A stretch of DNA of 64,000 bases. Origin: Micropterix aruncella (lineage: Eukaryota; Arthropoda; Insecta; Lepidoptera; Micropterigidae). Location: NCBI GenBank assembly GCA_944548615.1, contig OX155963.1:22326518-22390517 (forward strand). The letters run 5' to 3'. Within the stretch, counting starts at the first letter, position 1. Each line of letters opens with the position of its first letter. The notes under the pieces are model-generated. The model searched no databases and was not told the DNA's origin. It worked only from the letters and a program-made list of their open reading frames with translations. Shown here one piece after another: positions 9,077 to 20,099 of this stretch. Both the position numbers and the translations under genes were made by a program.

Positions 9077-10248
9077 CAACTACAACGGGCGAACCCGTCA
9101 CCTTAGGAAGTTTTTACGATATCAGATCGTTCTGTCTCCCGTCAGGTGAGCGCAGAAGACTTAAGACAAAACAGTCCACCGTCTAGTTACGCCACATGCC
9201 CGTAAGAATCCAACGCCTTACCGCAAGACAACCAGGTTAATCAACCAGCGGGTCGACACTTGCGCCCTTACTTCGAGCTGCAGCCAGCTTACTCCGGTCT
9301 CCCGTTACAGGTACGAGGTCGCTTGCGCGGTCCTCTCTCTTGTGTAGCGGTGATACGGTGTCTATCGAATCTATCGCGGACCACAGCATCCTTTACACGG
9401 CTTATTCACCCGGGATCGAATGGTCGAATAGTCATTTTAAAATCAGTTGCCATAAGGTCAACAACTACCCCCGCTCTATAGGAAACATTAGATACTGTTT
9501 CCAGACTCCCCCGGCTGTTAGTCGGAATGCACAATCGATTGGCTGACACCGCACGGTGCGAAAACCGTCCAGAAGCGCCCGAAGGTTGACTCCTAGGGGA
9601 AACTGGTTCGAAAGCCAGAGTCCTACCCTGGCTCGCACTTTTACGTGGACGCCGTCGGATGGGTGAGACCCATGCGACGGCCTCCACGTAGAAGTGCGAG
9701 CCAGAGTAGGACTCTGGCCTGCGGGCCAGTTTTCCCTAGGAGTCAACCTTCGGGCGCTCCTGGACGGTTTGCGCACCGTGCGGCTTAAGCAAATTGATTG
9801 TGCATTCTGACCGACAGACGGGGGAGTTTGGAAACAGTCCTGTCTCCTATAGAGCGTGCTTACGGCAGCTGCTCTTAAAACGACCTATCAGCTACCCGAT
9901 AGCGAGTGAAGAGCCGGGCAAAGAATGCCGTGGTCCGCGATAGATTCGGTAGACACCGTTTCACCGCTACGTAAGGGAGAGGACAGCGCAAGCGATCTCG
10001 AACCTGTAACCAGTCGGGAGACTGGAGTAATCTGGTTGCAATTGGTAGTACGGGCGCGAGTGTCGGCCCGCTGGTTGACTCACCTGGCTATCTCGCGGTA
10101 AGGCGTTGGCCTCTTACGGGCTTGTGGCGGAACTTGACGGTGAACCATTTTTGTCCTAAGTCTTCTGTTTTCACGTCACGCGGGGAGACAGAACGAACAA
10201 TATCGTTACAACTTCCTGAGGTGACGGGTTCGCCCGTTGTAGTCGACA
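9077..10248. mobile_element. Large foldback (long terminal inverted repeat) element
   Basis: The left half is the reverse complement of the right half over nearly its entire length, about 580 bp per arm, with a centre near 9660 (a short spacer around gatgggtgagacccatg). The ends read gtc(a/g)actacaacgggcga. The similarity is high but imperfect. The arms are GC-richer than the flanks and the open frames in them have no recognisable domains. It resembles foldback-type or long-TIR non-autonomous DNA elements. A partial relative is at 5707-6130. Confidence 0.85.
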
Positions 10249-10259
10249 GCTTTAGTTGT

Positions 10260-11080
10260 TGATAAAATCCAACAAATCTATACTAAGTGAGGATATGATG
10301 TATGTGCGAATACATATCAGTAGCTGAATGTGCATGTAAATATTTTATGACCATCATTGCTGTGTTAGTATTTCCTCGAAATTCAGTTTTATGCCGGACA
10401 TTTACTAGATGTCATAAATTCGGGAAGATATTCGATCCACTTCCTGTTTTTTTTATGCAAACATACGCTGAAAAACCGGTTCCGCATCAATATGTGATAA
10501 GAGGAGTAAAATTAGAATTGGTTCTTCCTCTACCGATGGTTATTCGTCCCTTAATCAAATCGAAAAGCTATTCAGTGGTCCAGATTATAATTTAATTTTC
10601 AGGATGGATAAACTTTCAATTTATATTACCTACATACATTGCCATTCTGTCGTATAGATAAGATAGATGGTTTATTTCAGTTAACAAAGTTTGTACTCAG
10701 TCGATATTCTTTTTAATGTCTAGAAAGTATTCTAACATGAGGTCGGATAAATAAACACTTACACAAACATTGTATGTATTTTTCAAGTTTATCAGTTTGT
10801 AACAAAATTCACTTTTATGTGCATTTTGTACGTTATCTGTATGGGTTTTCTTCAGATTTTCATGATTATTTCTTTGGGTTTCAGTCCTAATAATAATCTT
10901 TTCGTTCAAAAAGTAATTCCTAACCTTAAAATCCATTTCACGGTTCGGTATCATTGAGTTTCCACAAATATAGATGAGTATATCAGTGTTGAAAAAAAAA
11001 TAATAAAAAAACACGATTTTAATAGCATATTTTAAATAAACTATTAAACCAAATAAAATTTAACTATTTTATACACTGTT
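10260..11080. other. No convincing gene
   Basis: A 97-codon plus frame (10302-10595) and a 105-codon minus frame (10697-11014) are present. Neither shows a motif, a signal peptide or splice-supported extension. The second is Asn/Lys/Ile-rich, as expected from AT-rich DNA. Confidence 0.4.
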
Positions 11081-11081
11081 T

Positions 11082-11470
11082 CATTGTTTAATTAAAATGT
11101 GTACTAATGAATTCGTGTCTTTTTATTGCAATACTGGCATATTCATTTATGTTTGTTAGAAATTCTAATGACAGCGAATTGTCAAATGGATTTATAGGTT
11201 AAGAATTACTCTTAAAAGACAAAAACCGAAACAAATAACTTGGAAAATGCGCAAAAAATTGATTTATGTAGCATAGTTCTAATCGGGACGATTCTATCGT
11301 ATTTAACATGTACTAATGGAATCGTAGTTTTCTTCATTTTTTTATGGCTGACACTCACTGACACGCTCATCTATGTTTGTGGAAAACTTTGATGACAGCG
11401 AACTGTCAAACGAATCTATAAGTTAGGAATTACTCTTTGAAATAAAACAATATTATTAGGAAAGAAAACC
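11082..11470 (+). repeat. Diverged tandem duplication, unit about 215 bp
   Basis: Two direct copies share tgtactaatg at their starts, a tatgtttgt segment, and then atgacagcgaa(t/c)tgtcaaa, followed by a shared aggaattactctt-like block. The copies lie at about 11095-11260 and 11305-11470. They are noncoding and of unknown origin. Confidence 0.55.
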
Positions 11471-12660
11471 AAAGGAATACTAATGAAAATCTGAAAAACC
11501 TACACAAATAACGTTCAAATTCACAGAAATCAGTTCAAGAGAAGAAAATTCCAAAATTATAGAGCCTTATGGATAACCTACTTTAGAAAATGCTGTGCTA
11601 TCTCATCGAACGTCAATGGCAGGTGGGGCTGACGCGGGCTGAATTATGGGTAGCAAATAAGGACACCTCCCGTAAACATAAACCAATGAAGCGACTTTGT
11701 GAAACTCCAACGCCTTCTATGCATTATTCATGCCGCGTTCCTGAATCATGTCTGAAATCAATTTACAACTTTCCTCTCAGGATAACAATTTTAAATTTGC
11801 CTCAACATAATCATTTTTCCAATTCAAAATAGTTTATTTAAAATATATTATCTGTTTATTGCGTTAAATTAACTTCGGAGTACAATTTGCACATAAATAA
11901 CTAAAACACTATTAATGAATATAATAATGTTTTATCATAACTATCCTTTCTAGTTTATTAATATTGGTTCTAAATTATGATACCTTTGTAAATTATTAAA
12001 ATATAACAAAAATAACATGTAAATTAGAAATAAACAGAATATATACTATAAATTAATCTACCTACTATAAAAATATCGAAATTTCTGATTTCGAAAAGTT
12101 TATCAGAAAAAATATATACTCAAAAACAATTCCAAATAACAAAATTCTATCTCACCTGAAGACGGGTTTCGCCTAGATAGGTGAGATTTGAGGCTGCTGT
12201 AATGGCGTGCCAATGTATCATATCATGAAGAACGAAAATCATTGTAGTAAATATAGACATAAGATTACTGTTTCAAAAATTGTTAAATATTTAATAAAAT
12301 CACATATAAATAAATCGTTTCAAATATTTTGTTACATCAACAAATAAAAAGCTTAATGAGGCTAATTTGAAAAATAAACTGCCTAATCATTCATATATAG
12401 CTACATTAATTAATTCAAATTTAATATGTATTATTTATTCATGATTATAGTTATTTTTGCATTTTTTTTTAATCAAAAAGAGAAAACTTTTTCGATTGAT
12501 TTGATAAAATTTCAAGACTGCCGCCAGTTTCGGTGTCTTCAAATTATCTCGTTTTCTTGAAAACAGTGACAATTAAAACGAAGAAGATTGCAATTTTAGG
12601 AATAAAAATCATAATTTGTAAATCGTCCGTTCATGCAAGAAGCCATTGTTTTTTTTTGCC
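11471..12660. other. AT-rich stretch, no gene seen
   Basis: Long AT-rich sequence. The only item noted is a small inverted pair, tctcacct and aggtgaga, at about 12151-12190, probably too small to matter. Confidence 0.5.
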
Positions 12661-12664
12661 GAAT

Positions 12665-12738
12665 AGTAATAATTTTAATTTTGTTTATAAAGAAAGCCAG
12701 GAAAGTAATAATTTTAATTTTGTTTATAAAGAAAGCCA
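12665..12738 (+). repeat. Two-copy tandem repeat, 39-bp period
   Basis: The 35-bp block starting agtaataattttaatttt is present twice in direct orientation, at 12665 and 12704, with no differences seen. This is probably a recent slippage or unequal-exchange duplication. Confidence 0.8.
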
Positions 12739-13006
12739 ATCCCTACTCTTAGTATAGTCAAATTGATCTTACATGATTACCTGGTATAATTAATTATAAT
12801 TTGTTTTTGAACGTTGTAAAAATAATTATTATTTAAATTTGTAATAATAAAAAAAACTTTTAAGAGTAATTTAAGCTTCATAAGTAGGCATAAATGCAAA
12901 ACACAGATAGCCGAAATATAAAAACGGATAGTCAGTTATATTATAGCTACATTAGAAATATTATAAATGCAATACAACTTTTAATATAAAAATCCATTTC
13001 AGATAA

Positions 13007-13440
13007 TCTATTTCCATTCTTATTTTATATGATAATCCATATTCGATTATATTATGGGTTCTATTTGAGAGTTTTCTATACCTATGTGGAAAAAATAATT
13101 ACGTAAAATGTCTCAAAATGGGTTTTTCGGACGTGTCAAAGTCATTATATTGTAGAATCCTAATTTTAATATGAAGGACGATCGAGTATGTAATATAATT
13201 CTTTCAACAAATTGACGACATTTTCATTTCCATTTGATACAATAATCAATTTCCGATTATATTATGAGTCATATTTAATAATCTTTTACGTGTGGAAGAA
13301 GTCATTATGTAAAATGTCTCAAAATTGTTTTTTTTGGACGTGATAAATGCTAATGTATTTTTTAAAAAACCTTCATTTTAATATGAAGGACGACCGCGTG
13401 TGTAACATAAATCTCGCAACAAATCGAAGAGATATGTTTC
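13007..13440 (+). repeat. Diverged tandem duplication, unit about 225 bp
   Basis: Both units share, in order: a gattatattatg(g/a)gt segment, tgtggaa, gtaaaatgtctcaaaa, a (t)ttggacgtg-like segment, ttttaatatgaaggacga and a c(a)acaaat segment. Unit 1 is about 13007-13225 and unit 2 about 13230-13440. No protein is encoded. The family could be a small satellite or a duplicated transposon fragment. Confidence 0.65.
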
Positions 13441-13914
13441 AAGTGTTAACATTTTCAAAATGTCAAAAGTCACAGCATGACCTGATTTGAACTGGCGCTC
13501 TAATGATCAGAGTACAACAGAGTATGCCTACCCTCTTATTCTGCTGCTGTATTTATACTATGCAACTGTTTATGCAACAGGTGGAGGTGGAATTGCGAGT
13601 TTATAAAACAAGGAAACAAGGTTGTGAGATCTCGCATTAAGACAAAAGGTGTTGATGACAAATACAAACCATATCTTTGCACGAAAGCCGTAATGATTAA
13701 TTAACTAATTTGCATCGAGGCAATTACAATTAATTGTAGTTAATTTATTACTGCTAAGAAAATAATTGCGGCACTTACCCACTTATTTCAGATGAGAAAT
13801 TGCGGATTGCTCCTTCCATTAAATTAAAAACACTGTAAGGTTTACTATTACAATAAAATATGTTTTCCACTGTACTAACACTTATTATTGTCAATTATGA
13901 TTATTTTTACAAAA

Positions 13915-14180
13915 AATGTTCGCGCGCGTTACGTCACACAGGTTGGCCTTCTGACAGCGAAAAAGGCGGCAAATCCGCGAATTCAAACGCGCGGCAGTTG
14001 GCGCAAGGGCCGCCTGGGGCCGACCGGAGCTTCAGACGAACTAGAACCGCGAAAATGGGGCGCCCGGTGGAGAAATTCGCCCGCGCCAATACGCGCCTGG
14101 ACTGTGAGCACACGCGCCGAATTCTGGTACTGAAACAATTGAGTGTAATCATGCGCGATGTGGGCGTCGTTCCAAACCGG
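13915..14180. other. GC-rich, CpG-containing island
   Basis: In an AT-rich setting this 260-bp stretch is clearly GC-rich, with many CG dinucleotides. It includes ttacgtca, which resembles a cAMP-response-type site. Open frames exist in several registers, as expected in GC-rich DNA. No domain is recognisable. It could be a promoter or first exon of an unseen gene, or part of a transposon. Confidence 0.35.
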
Positions 14181-14310
14181 AATAAATTAAATTAAATGGA
14201 ATTAAGAACAAGTAGCATTGATTATATTGCGCGTTAGATTGATCAATGCCTTACTACGACTGGGCATCTAAGATTTTACTAAGAAAGGCAATGGTTATTT
14301 TTTTCTTAAG

Positions 14311-14544
14311 GTGCTCCCTCTCTGGGAGCATTCGCCTGTAATGTTCGAGCATTACATCAATGAGAGAGGAGATCCGAGCATTACAGTGCGCAACCTTTAA
14401 TGATACAATCTGTCTACTGGCGAAGTTATGTTACATACATTACAGGCGATTGCTCGTCAGGCAGGGAGGCAGTATTGTAACGTAATGCTCAAAATCGAAT
14501 CTAAAATGTTACATTACAGGCGGATGCTCCCGGTGAGGGAGCAC
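14311..14544. mobile_element. MITE with about 35-bp terminal inverted repeats
   Basis: The left end gtgctccctctctgggagca and the right end are inverted copies, and the similarity continues into cgcctgtaatgt. Inside are further copies of the gagcattac and ttacagg words. No clear target duplication was found, so superfamily is open. Confidence 0.65.
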
Positions 14545-14739
14545 ATTTATGTTCAATATGGCGTCGTTCGTTGCGTGACAGTTAGATGGCGCTTTAAACA
14601 CGCCTAAACTGTATCTTATCTCGAAATAAAATAATATAACAAGTAAATATATTAAAGGAATAAAAAAGACTAAACTACTTTATTTATAATTATTTTTAGT
14701 ACGGTTGTTTTTATTATTTGTGGTTTATGTATATCCAAA

Positions 14740-14985
14740 CATATTTTCGGAATGTACTTAATCAGACCTTTCATTTGACACTAAACACGATATATTTATG
14801 TTACTTTATTAACATTTGGAGATTTGGATATTTAGACAACTATTTACCTAATGTTTGGACAGTTAAAGTAACCTGTGGCACTCGGGATGGTATAACGATT
14901 TTTAAAATACCACATATTTCTAAATCGGTTCAAGCGTTTAGATGTTATGTTGGAATAAAGAAACGGAAAACATACATAGAACTCT
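14740..14985 (+). repeat. Dispersed repeat, family S, copy 1
   Basis: This segment matches the reverse complement of 61560-61890 over most of its length, for example ttcatttgacactaaac and ctaaatcggttcaag. This copy lacks the small insertion found in the other. No coding content is recognised. Confidence 0.65.
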
Positions 14986-15060
14986 GAGCACATTACACTC
15001 CTTTTTTGTTATGCAGTTTTTAATTAATATTTTAATATTATTTACATAAATATGCCAGTC

Positions 15061-15181
15061 TTTAATTTGGTATGCCGGTTTTATTACGTAATAATTACGC
15101 ACCTTAATGTTCAGATAGTCTATTTGAACATTAATTAAAGTACGTAAATATTTCTTATGAAAACCTGTATACCAAATTAAA
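15061..15181. repeat. Imperfect 120-bp hairpin
   Basis: The left arm starts tttaatttggtatgccggtt. The right arm ends with its imperfect complement, aaaacctgtataccaaatta. The centre lies near 15120, between tcagatag and ctatttga. A partial third copy of the arm follows at 15183-15215. It may be a tiny foldback MITE, and a transcript would form a long hairpin. Confidence 0.65.
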
Positions 15182-15419
15182 ATCTGGTATACCTACAGGT
15201 TTTAATACGTTATAATAATTAAAATTAAAAACATTCAATAATTTAACCAATGATGCTGCCCAAACCAGCGCACACTTTAGATGATTGAAATTTTATACCG
15301 TTGTTCTGTTTTTATATCGCTTCAACATTTTAATTTTCAAGTTACTAATTTTTATTCTTACAATTATTAAATTTAAAATAACTTTCCACTATTTAATTTA
15401 TTAAAAAACTTAAGAACGG

Positions 15420-15605
15420 AGATAACATGCCCTCCCGGCAGGCAATATAAACTTTCTGTTGGTACCACCTCGATACATCAACTATCAGATTTGAATCTCT
15501 TGCCGAGTTAGGCAACATAGGGAAATGTTTACTTATTAGTTCTTAGGCTAAAAGAATATTTTTGTTTTGTAAATAAATTATATTTTTTATGGACATAAAT
15601 AAATA
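15420..15605 (+). mobile_element. LINE 3' tail, copy 1
   Basis: The segment atcatgccc-like ... ctggtaccacctcgat ... ttaggctaa ... tttttgttttgtaa ... ataaataaata is shared with 19820-20030. It has the look of a LINE 3' UTR ending in an ATAAATAAA tail. No coding part is attached. Confidence 0.55.
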
Positions 15606-15746
15606 AATATATAATGCCGTCTCATAAGCTTTCGTAGCCTTATTTGTAGATTTTTAGTGCATTTGTTTGCACAGAAGCAAGACTTAAAAAAGCAAATCTC
15701 CTGATTTGCCTCAAAGAATTGTAGCAGTTATGTCGAATATGAAATA

Positions 15747-16270
15747 TTGAGAGCGGTTTTGAAAAATATAACCTCTACACGTATATACATGTATCAAATA
15801 ATAGAAGTTTTAGTAGATATAATAAGCTATATGGGGCATATTCAACGCAATATAGTTGCAAATAAAAATGCTCTTTGTCTTTACGGGGTTGGTCTCGTTC
15901 AGTCTTTCAGGAGAATCTGTCATCTCTTTCGCACCGAAATGCTTGCCGTATATTAGAAAGGGACGTATTCCTTTCAGAGATTTCTATCCTCTTTCGCAGA
16001 GATTTCAATGGAGCACGTTATAATAAACAGCCCATTTAAAACATCCTTTATTGGAGTCCCTAGAAATGCGGGACAAGTGTAACCCTAAAAGTATTTGGCA
16101 CAAAACACCCTGGAAAATAATAAAAAACACGCCTGTGACGTGAAATTCTGAGAGTAAGAGTGAATCGGAAAGTCTGCCAGACGAAATGAAGTTTTTCCTG
16201 AATATGATTTGTAATTCATGAAGGTTATTCATGAAGTGGCGTATTTGATGAAAATATGATAGATCCATTG
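15747..16270. other. No gene recognised
   Basis: The short frames at 15747-15956 and 16005-16268 show no family motif. The stretch leads into the mariner remnant. Its left terminal repeat was not found. Confidence 0.35.
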
Positions 16271-16283
16271 AATATATGAATTT

Positions 16284-17395
16284 TTGGTTACATTGCTAAG
16301 TTCCGAAGCCCCATCTCGTAGCTCTGTGTATTCATGGTTCAGTGAGATTAGACGTGGACGTAATCATTTCCACGACGATGCACGTGAAGGTCGACCAGCG
16401 ACTGCGGTTACTGAATCTAATATTGAAACCGTACGGCAATTAATTGAGACTGATGAAAAAATACTTGCCAGCAAAATCGTACTGTATTCGGTATTGGAAT
16501 GAGTCAAGTGCGAAAGATTTTACATGTGTATTTGAAGGTACGGAAGCTTTGCACTCGATTGATACCGCATGCTTTGACGGAAGACTAGAAACGACTGCTT
16601 GTATAATAGTATCGTAAAATGATAGCAAAGTTTGATGGAGGGCAATCAGTGGATGTCTATAATATTGTGACAGGATGTCTATAATATTGTAGGTACTACT
16701 TTGAACCGGAAAGAAAGAGCCACTCAGCAGAATGGGTCTTTCCTTTAAAAGATTTGCCAACTTTCATTTATTCATTCATTTCCTTTCGCAGATTTGGTAA
16801 GAAATTGGGACAATGATCTATTTCCTTTTGAAGATTTGTTAGGAAAAGTTCAAACATTGGTAAGACATGGTTCCTTCTTTTTTCGGCAAATCAGGACATT
16901 ACACAACAGCGCCGCATGAAGACCAAAGGACAGTGACTGCAGATTGGTACGTCAACACTAATTGCTTGCCCAGAGTCTTAGAAAAAGTTCGCGAAAGGCG
17001 TCCTCGAAGCTATGTCGTCCTTCACCACGATCACGCGTCCGCACATTCCGCTAAGGTAACGGAAGCGTATTTGAAGGTTTCATATGTAGAACTGATGACG
17101 CATCCGCCATATAGCCCAGACATCCCACCTTGCGACTTGTTTCTGTTCCCAAAAATTAAAGACAAACTTAGACCCACACGTTTTACGAGCCCTGAATCGG
17201 CGGTGAATGCGTTCCACGAAGCCATTGAAGAGGTCCATAAATAAGACTGGTCCAACTGCTTTATACAATGGTTTCAGCGAATGCAAAAATGTATAAATTG
17301 TGAGGGTAGGGTATATACTTTGGAAGAACAATAAATGAATCATAAATCTAATATCTGGTCTTATTTATCAGAATCCAGAAACTATCAGTATGACC
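16284..17395 (+). pseudogene. mariner transposase remnant
   Basis: This is a broken mariner-family transposase on the plus strand. Near 16290-16480 it reads SVYSWFSEIRRGR and REGRP, then NIETVRQLI, the helix-turn-helix region. After frameshifts it continues with VDVYNIVTG near 16650, GTTL/EPERKSHSAEWVFPLKD, SFFGKSGHYTT at 16875, LHHDHASAHS (the second catalytic Asp) and PPYSPDIPPCDLFLFP (the third). A stop at 17242-17244 truncates the usual C-terminus, whose codons (DWSNCFIQWFQR) follow in frame. Frameshifts and nonsense codons make it inactive. The 3' end (ctggtcttatttatcagaat) recurs at 22815-22870. Confidence 0.85.
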
Positions 17396-17436
17396 TAAGA
17401 ACGCCCATGTAGACAATTTAATAATATCCCTATACT

Positions 17437-18195
17437 GGTCCCAATTGTGTTTCTTTGTGAACTAAAATTAGTCCAAGCGAACGAGACAGAACAATACGTT
17501 AGAGCCAGTGGCGTAGCGTGCCTTGGCGGGGCCCCGTAAAAAAATTTGTTTGGGGGCCCTTAGGAAGGGTAAAGATTTCTCACAAAAGAATAAAAAATGT
17601 TTGTATAAAATTAAAAGAAATATTTATTCATCATAATTATCTATCTGTAACTTTTTCCAAAATTATTACAAACAATTCAAATTAAATATACACTCTCCTT
17701 GCATTTTTTTCGGCAAACTGATTTATTAAATCATTTATAGCTGATGATGACTTTAGTTTTTCTAAAGTTTCTGCCTCTATGGACAATAGTGACAGGTCTG
17801 ACAGGCGTTCATGTCCCATCGAAGTTCTTAGGTAATTTTTTATCAGTTTTAAATTTGAAAAACTTCTTTCAGCAGTTGCAGTTGTAACTGGAAGGGTAAA
17901 GAATAAAAAGTATGCTGTTATTACCTCCGGATACATGCTGTTATTGTCATTTCTGAAATAAAAAAAATTTTTGCTTACGCACGTTGGGGGCCCCGTATAA
18001 TTGATACGGCAGATACGGCGGTAGCTACGCCCCTGGTTAGAGCGGAATATGAAACGAACGATCGTCGATAAATACTACTTGTGGAACTTAGGTATACTCG
18101 TCCGAATAAATTCGAGCATATTTCGTGCGGTGCAAGATTTGACCTTGGCGGGCAGTTTCAATGCGAAAAAGTGACAACCGGTTATAAATTCGGCC
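17437..18195. mobile_element. MITE family M, truncated copy carrying a nested hAT
   Basis: The left part (17437-17505) matches the terminal inverted repeat of the complete MITE at 34194-34481 (tgtttctttgtgaactaaaa and acgagacag). The sequence resumes after the nested insertion at 18036 with ggaatatgaaacgaacg and continues to gtgacaaccgg. The second terminal repeat is missing. Confidence 0.75.
17506..18035 (-). mobile_element. Internally deleted hAT transposon with 8-bp target duplication
   Basis: The ends are cagtggcgtagcgtgcc on the left and the complement of caggggcgtagctaccgcc on the right. These are typical hAT termini. The flanks gttagagc (17498-17505 and 18036-18043) are identical 8-bp target duplications. 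Inside, on the minus strand at 17682-17936, is the C-terminal dimerisation segment of a hAT transposase (TATAERSFSNLKLIKNYLR). The catalytic core is deleted, so the copy is non-autonomous. It split the MITE around it. Confidence 0.92.
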
Positions 18196-18302
18196 AGAAA
18201 TTCCGGTGTCGCTGCCGAGTGCCGCCTGCCACTCTCGGACCTCTTCCCTGCTATAGATAAAAGCTCGCTAACAAATGGGCCCGGAGGTGACGAGAGTCCT
18301 CA

Positions 18303-18584
18303 TTGGTCAAAGCTAAGAGGTACTCACAAATCCAACCAGAAATAAGGACCAATCCATGGTTCCACCACTTACCTTTCACCCGTAAGGAAATCTCCACTCT
18401 CTGGAGGATGCGTATCGGTCGTTGCTGCACCTCCGCTCACCTCAACCGAATATATGCCCTCCCTTCTCCTCAGTTCGACTGCGGTTATGCGTTTTGCACT
18501 CTGGGCCATCTTTTCTTTAACTGCCCCGTTGTTAATAACTATCCTAACTATATTTCGGTCCTCTTAAATCTCAGCTCCTATTAG
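18303..18584 (+). pseudogene. LINE C-terminal zinc-knuckle fragment
   Basis: The 93-residue frame reads IQPEIRTNPWF, then RKEISTLWRMRIGRCCTSAHL, CGYAFCTLGHLFFNCPV. This pattern, with WF, RxRxG and a Cys/His knuckle ending HxxxxCP, is the C-terminal tail of non-LTR retrotransposon reverse transcriptases of the Jockey/I type. It is only a fragment. The reverse transcriptase is not upstream. Confidence 0.6.
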
Positions 18585-18961
18585 TATAGACTTTTTATTA
18601 TCTCTCAACTCCCCCAAGGTCTATAAAATCATCTGTAAATTTATTACTCAACAGTTTGTTCCTTTAATAATATTTTAAGGTTCCTTCATAGAGTTTTTGT
18701 GTTAAGCATATGTACATATGTATTTTACCCTTCTTTTCAATATATTTTTAATTATTATTCGATTTTGTGTTCCCATCGGAGTGATGTTTTACTTGTTTCA
18801 GTGACGTCCACTAACAAAAACAAGTTTCCTACTATTGCAACGGCACACATGGCAGAAATCACCCTCTTTCGGTGGAGCCATCGAAATAAAAATAAGAAGA
18901 AATAATCCTAGGAAAGACTGCGAGGCATTATCAAAGACTCTTGAGTCAACATATTCCTGTA

Positions 18962-19382
18962 CATGGGCGCCGCCAGGATTAATTTCAGGGGAGTGCATCT
19001 GCATTTACACACTATACTATTAACTAATAAAATATACATTATAGATGTATGTTATGTCAATACATGTATGATGTACATATGTTAATACATATAGATAATA
19101 ATAATAATAATAATAAAACTCTTTATTCTTAAGAAAAGGTATTCGATTCAGGTTATTCCTAGAAAGGTAAAAGGCAGTTAAAGAAAAGATGTATTTTATG
19201 TCAATACATGTATGTTATGTCAATTAATTTGATGACAAATTCAAATCGCGCGGGTATTTGAATATGCTTCGTACATCGAAAACATAATATTTGTGGTCGA
19301 TGGTTCGCATTATTGCTCGGAAAATTTCTCCCCCTTGCAGGGTGCAATTTCTCCCCCTTGCACCCTGCTGCCGGCGCCCATG
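18962..19382. mobile_element. Terminal-repeat element with nested LINE tail
   Basis: Ends are catgggcgccgccagg on the left and the complement of catgggcgccggcagc on the right. The flanks ttcctgta and ttcttata agree at six of eight positions, compatible with a diverged hAT-type 8-bp duplication. Inside is an (aat)n-aaactctttattcttaag segment from 19084, a LINE 3' end in minus orientation. It is flanked by direct copies of a 26-bp segment (19044-19069 and 19188-19213), its likely target duplication. Confidence 0.5.
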
Positions 19383-19819
19383 TTCTTATATATGTATATT
19401 ATACGAATTTACGGTTCTATTGTATTGTATTGAATTCCTATCAATTACACCTCTATATTATATTAAAACAACAAAGCAAATTGTCATTTTCTATTATAAA
19501 ATATTATCAAGGCACTTTTGCACATGTACGAGGTATTATCATATTATATTTTTATATTTAATTATTATATTATAGGTAAGTAGGTACTTATTTATAACGT
19601 GTATTTCTATAAAATATGCGATTGTCATATCTATGTAGGTATGTATTATTCCAGTATGTAAGAATATTTATGAATAATTAAACTAAAATACTTTCTGTTT
19701 TATTTTGTCTCTTCTAGTATTTAAATTTTAGAATAACATAACTACTTTCATTCTTTTAAATTTTAAATTTAAAATGTACCTACTTGCAATATTCGTATTT
19801 TAAAAAAAATTAAGAGCAG

Positions 19820-20030
19820 AAATATCATGCCCTTTCGATATAATTTCTGCTGGTACCCCCTCGATTCAGGTTATTCCTAGTGAGGTGCTAAACCATATAC
19901 CTTATAATATCTAAATCATTTTCAGAGTTATAGAAAAATGATTAATTGTGAATTATTAGGCTAAGATAATGTTTTTGTTTTGTAATTAAATGTATTTTTA
20001 TGGGCTTAAATAAATAAAATAAATAAAAGA
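19820..20030 (+). mobile_element. LINE 3' tail, copy 2
   Basis: Matches 15420-15605 in order and ends in aaataaataaaataaataaa. It lies directly upstream of another LINE (from about 20100), so two insertions sit side by side. Confidence 0.55.
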
Positions 20031-20099
20031 TGGCATTCTATATATCTGTATTATTTCTGTGATGTAATCAGCCTATATATAAATGCGATAGATATCACC

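Noticed and set aside
10302..10595. 97-codon plus frame
   Set aside because: It has an ATG and several Cys but no family motif, no splice-supported extension and no signal peptide with cleavage site.
13460..13550. Possible tRNA on the minus strand (agttcaaatcagg resembles a B box)
   Set aside because: No cloverleaf or A box at the right spacing could be drawn. It is probably chance or a decayed SINE.
17031..17343. Minus-strand frames across the mariner
   Set aside because: Shadows of the plus-strand transposase remnant.
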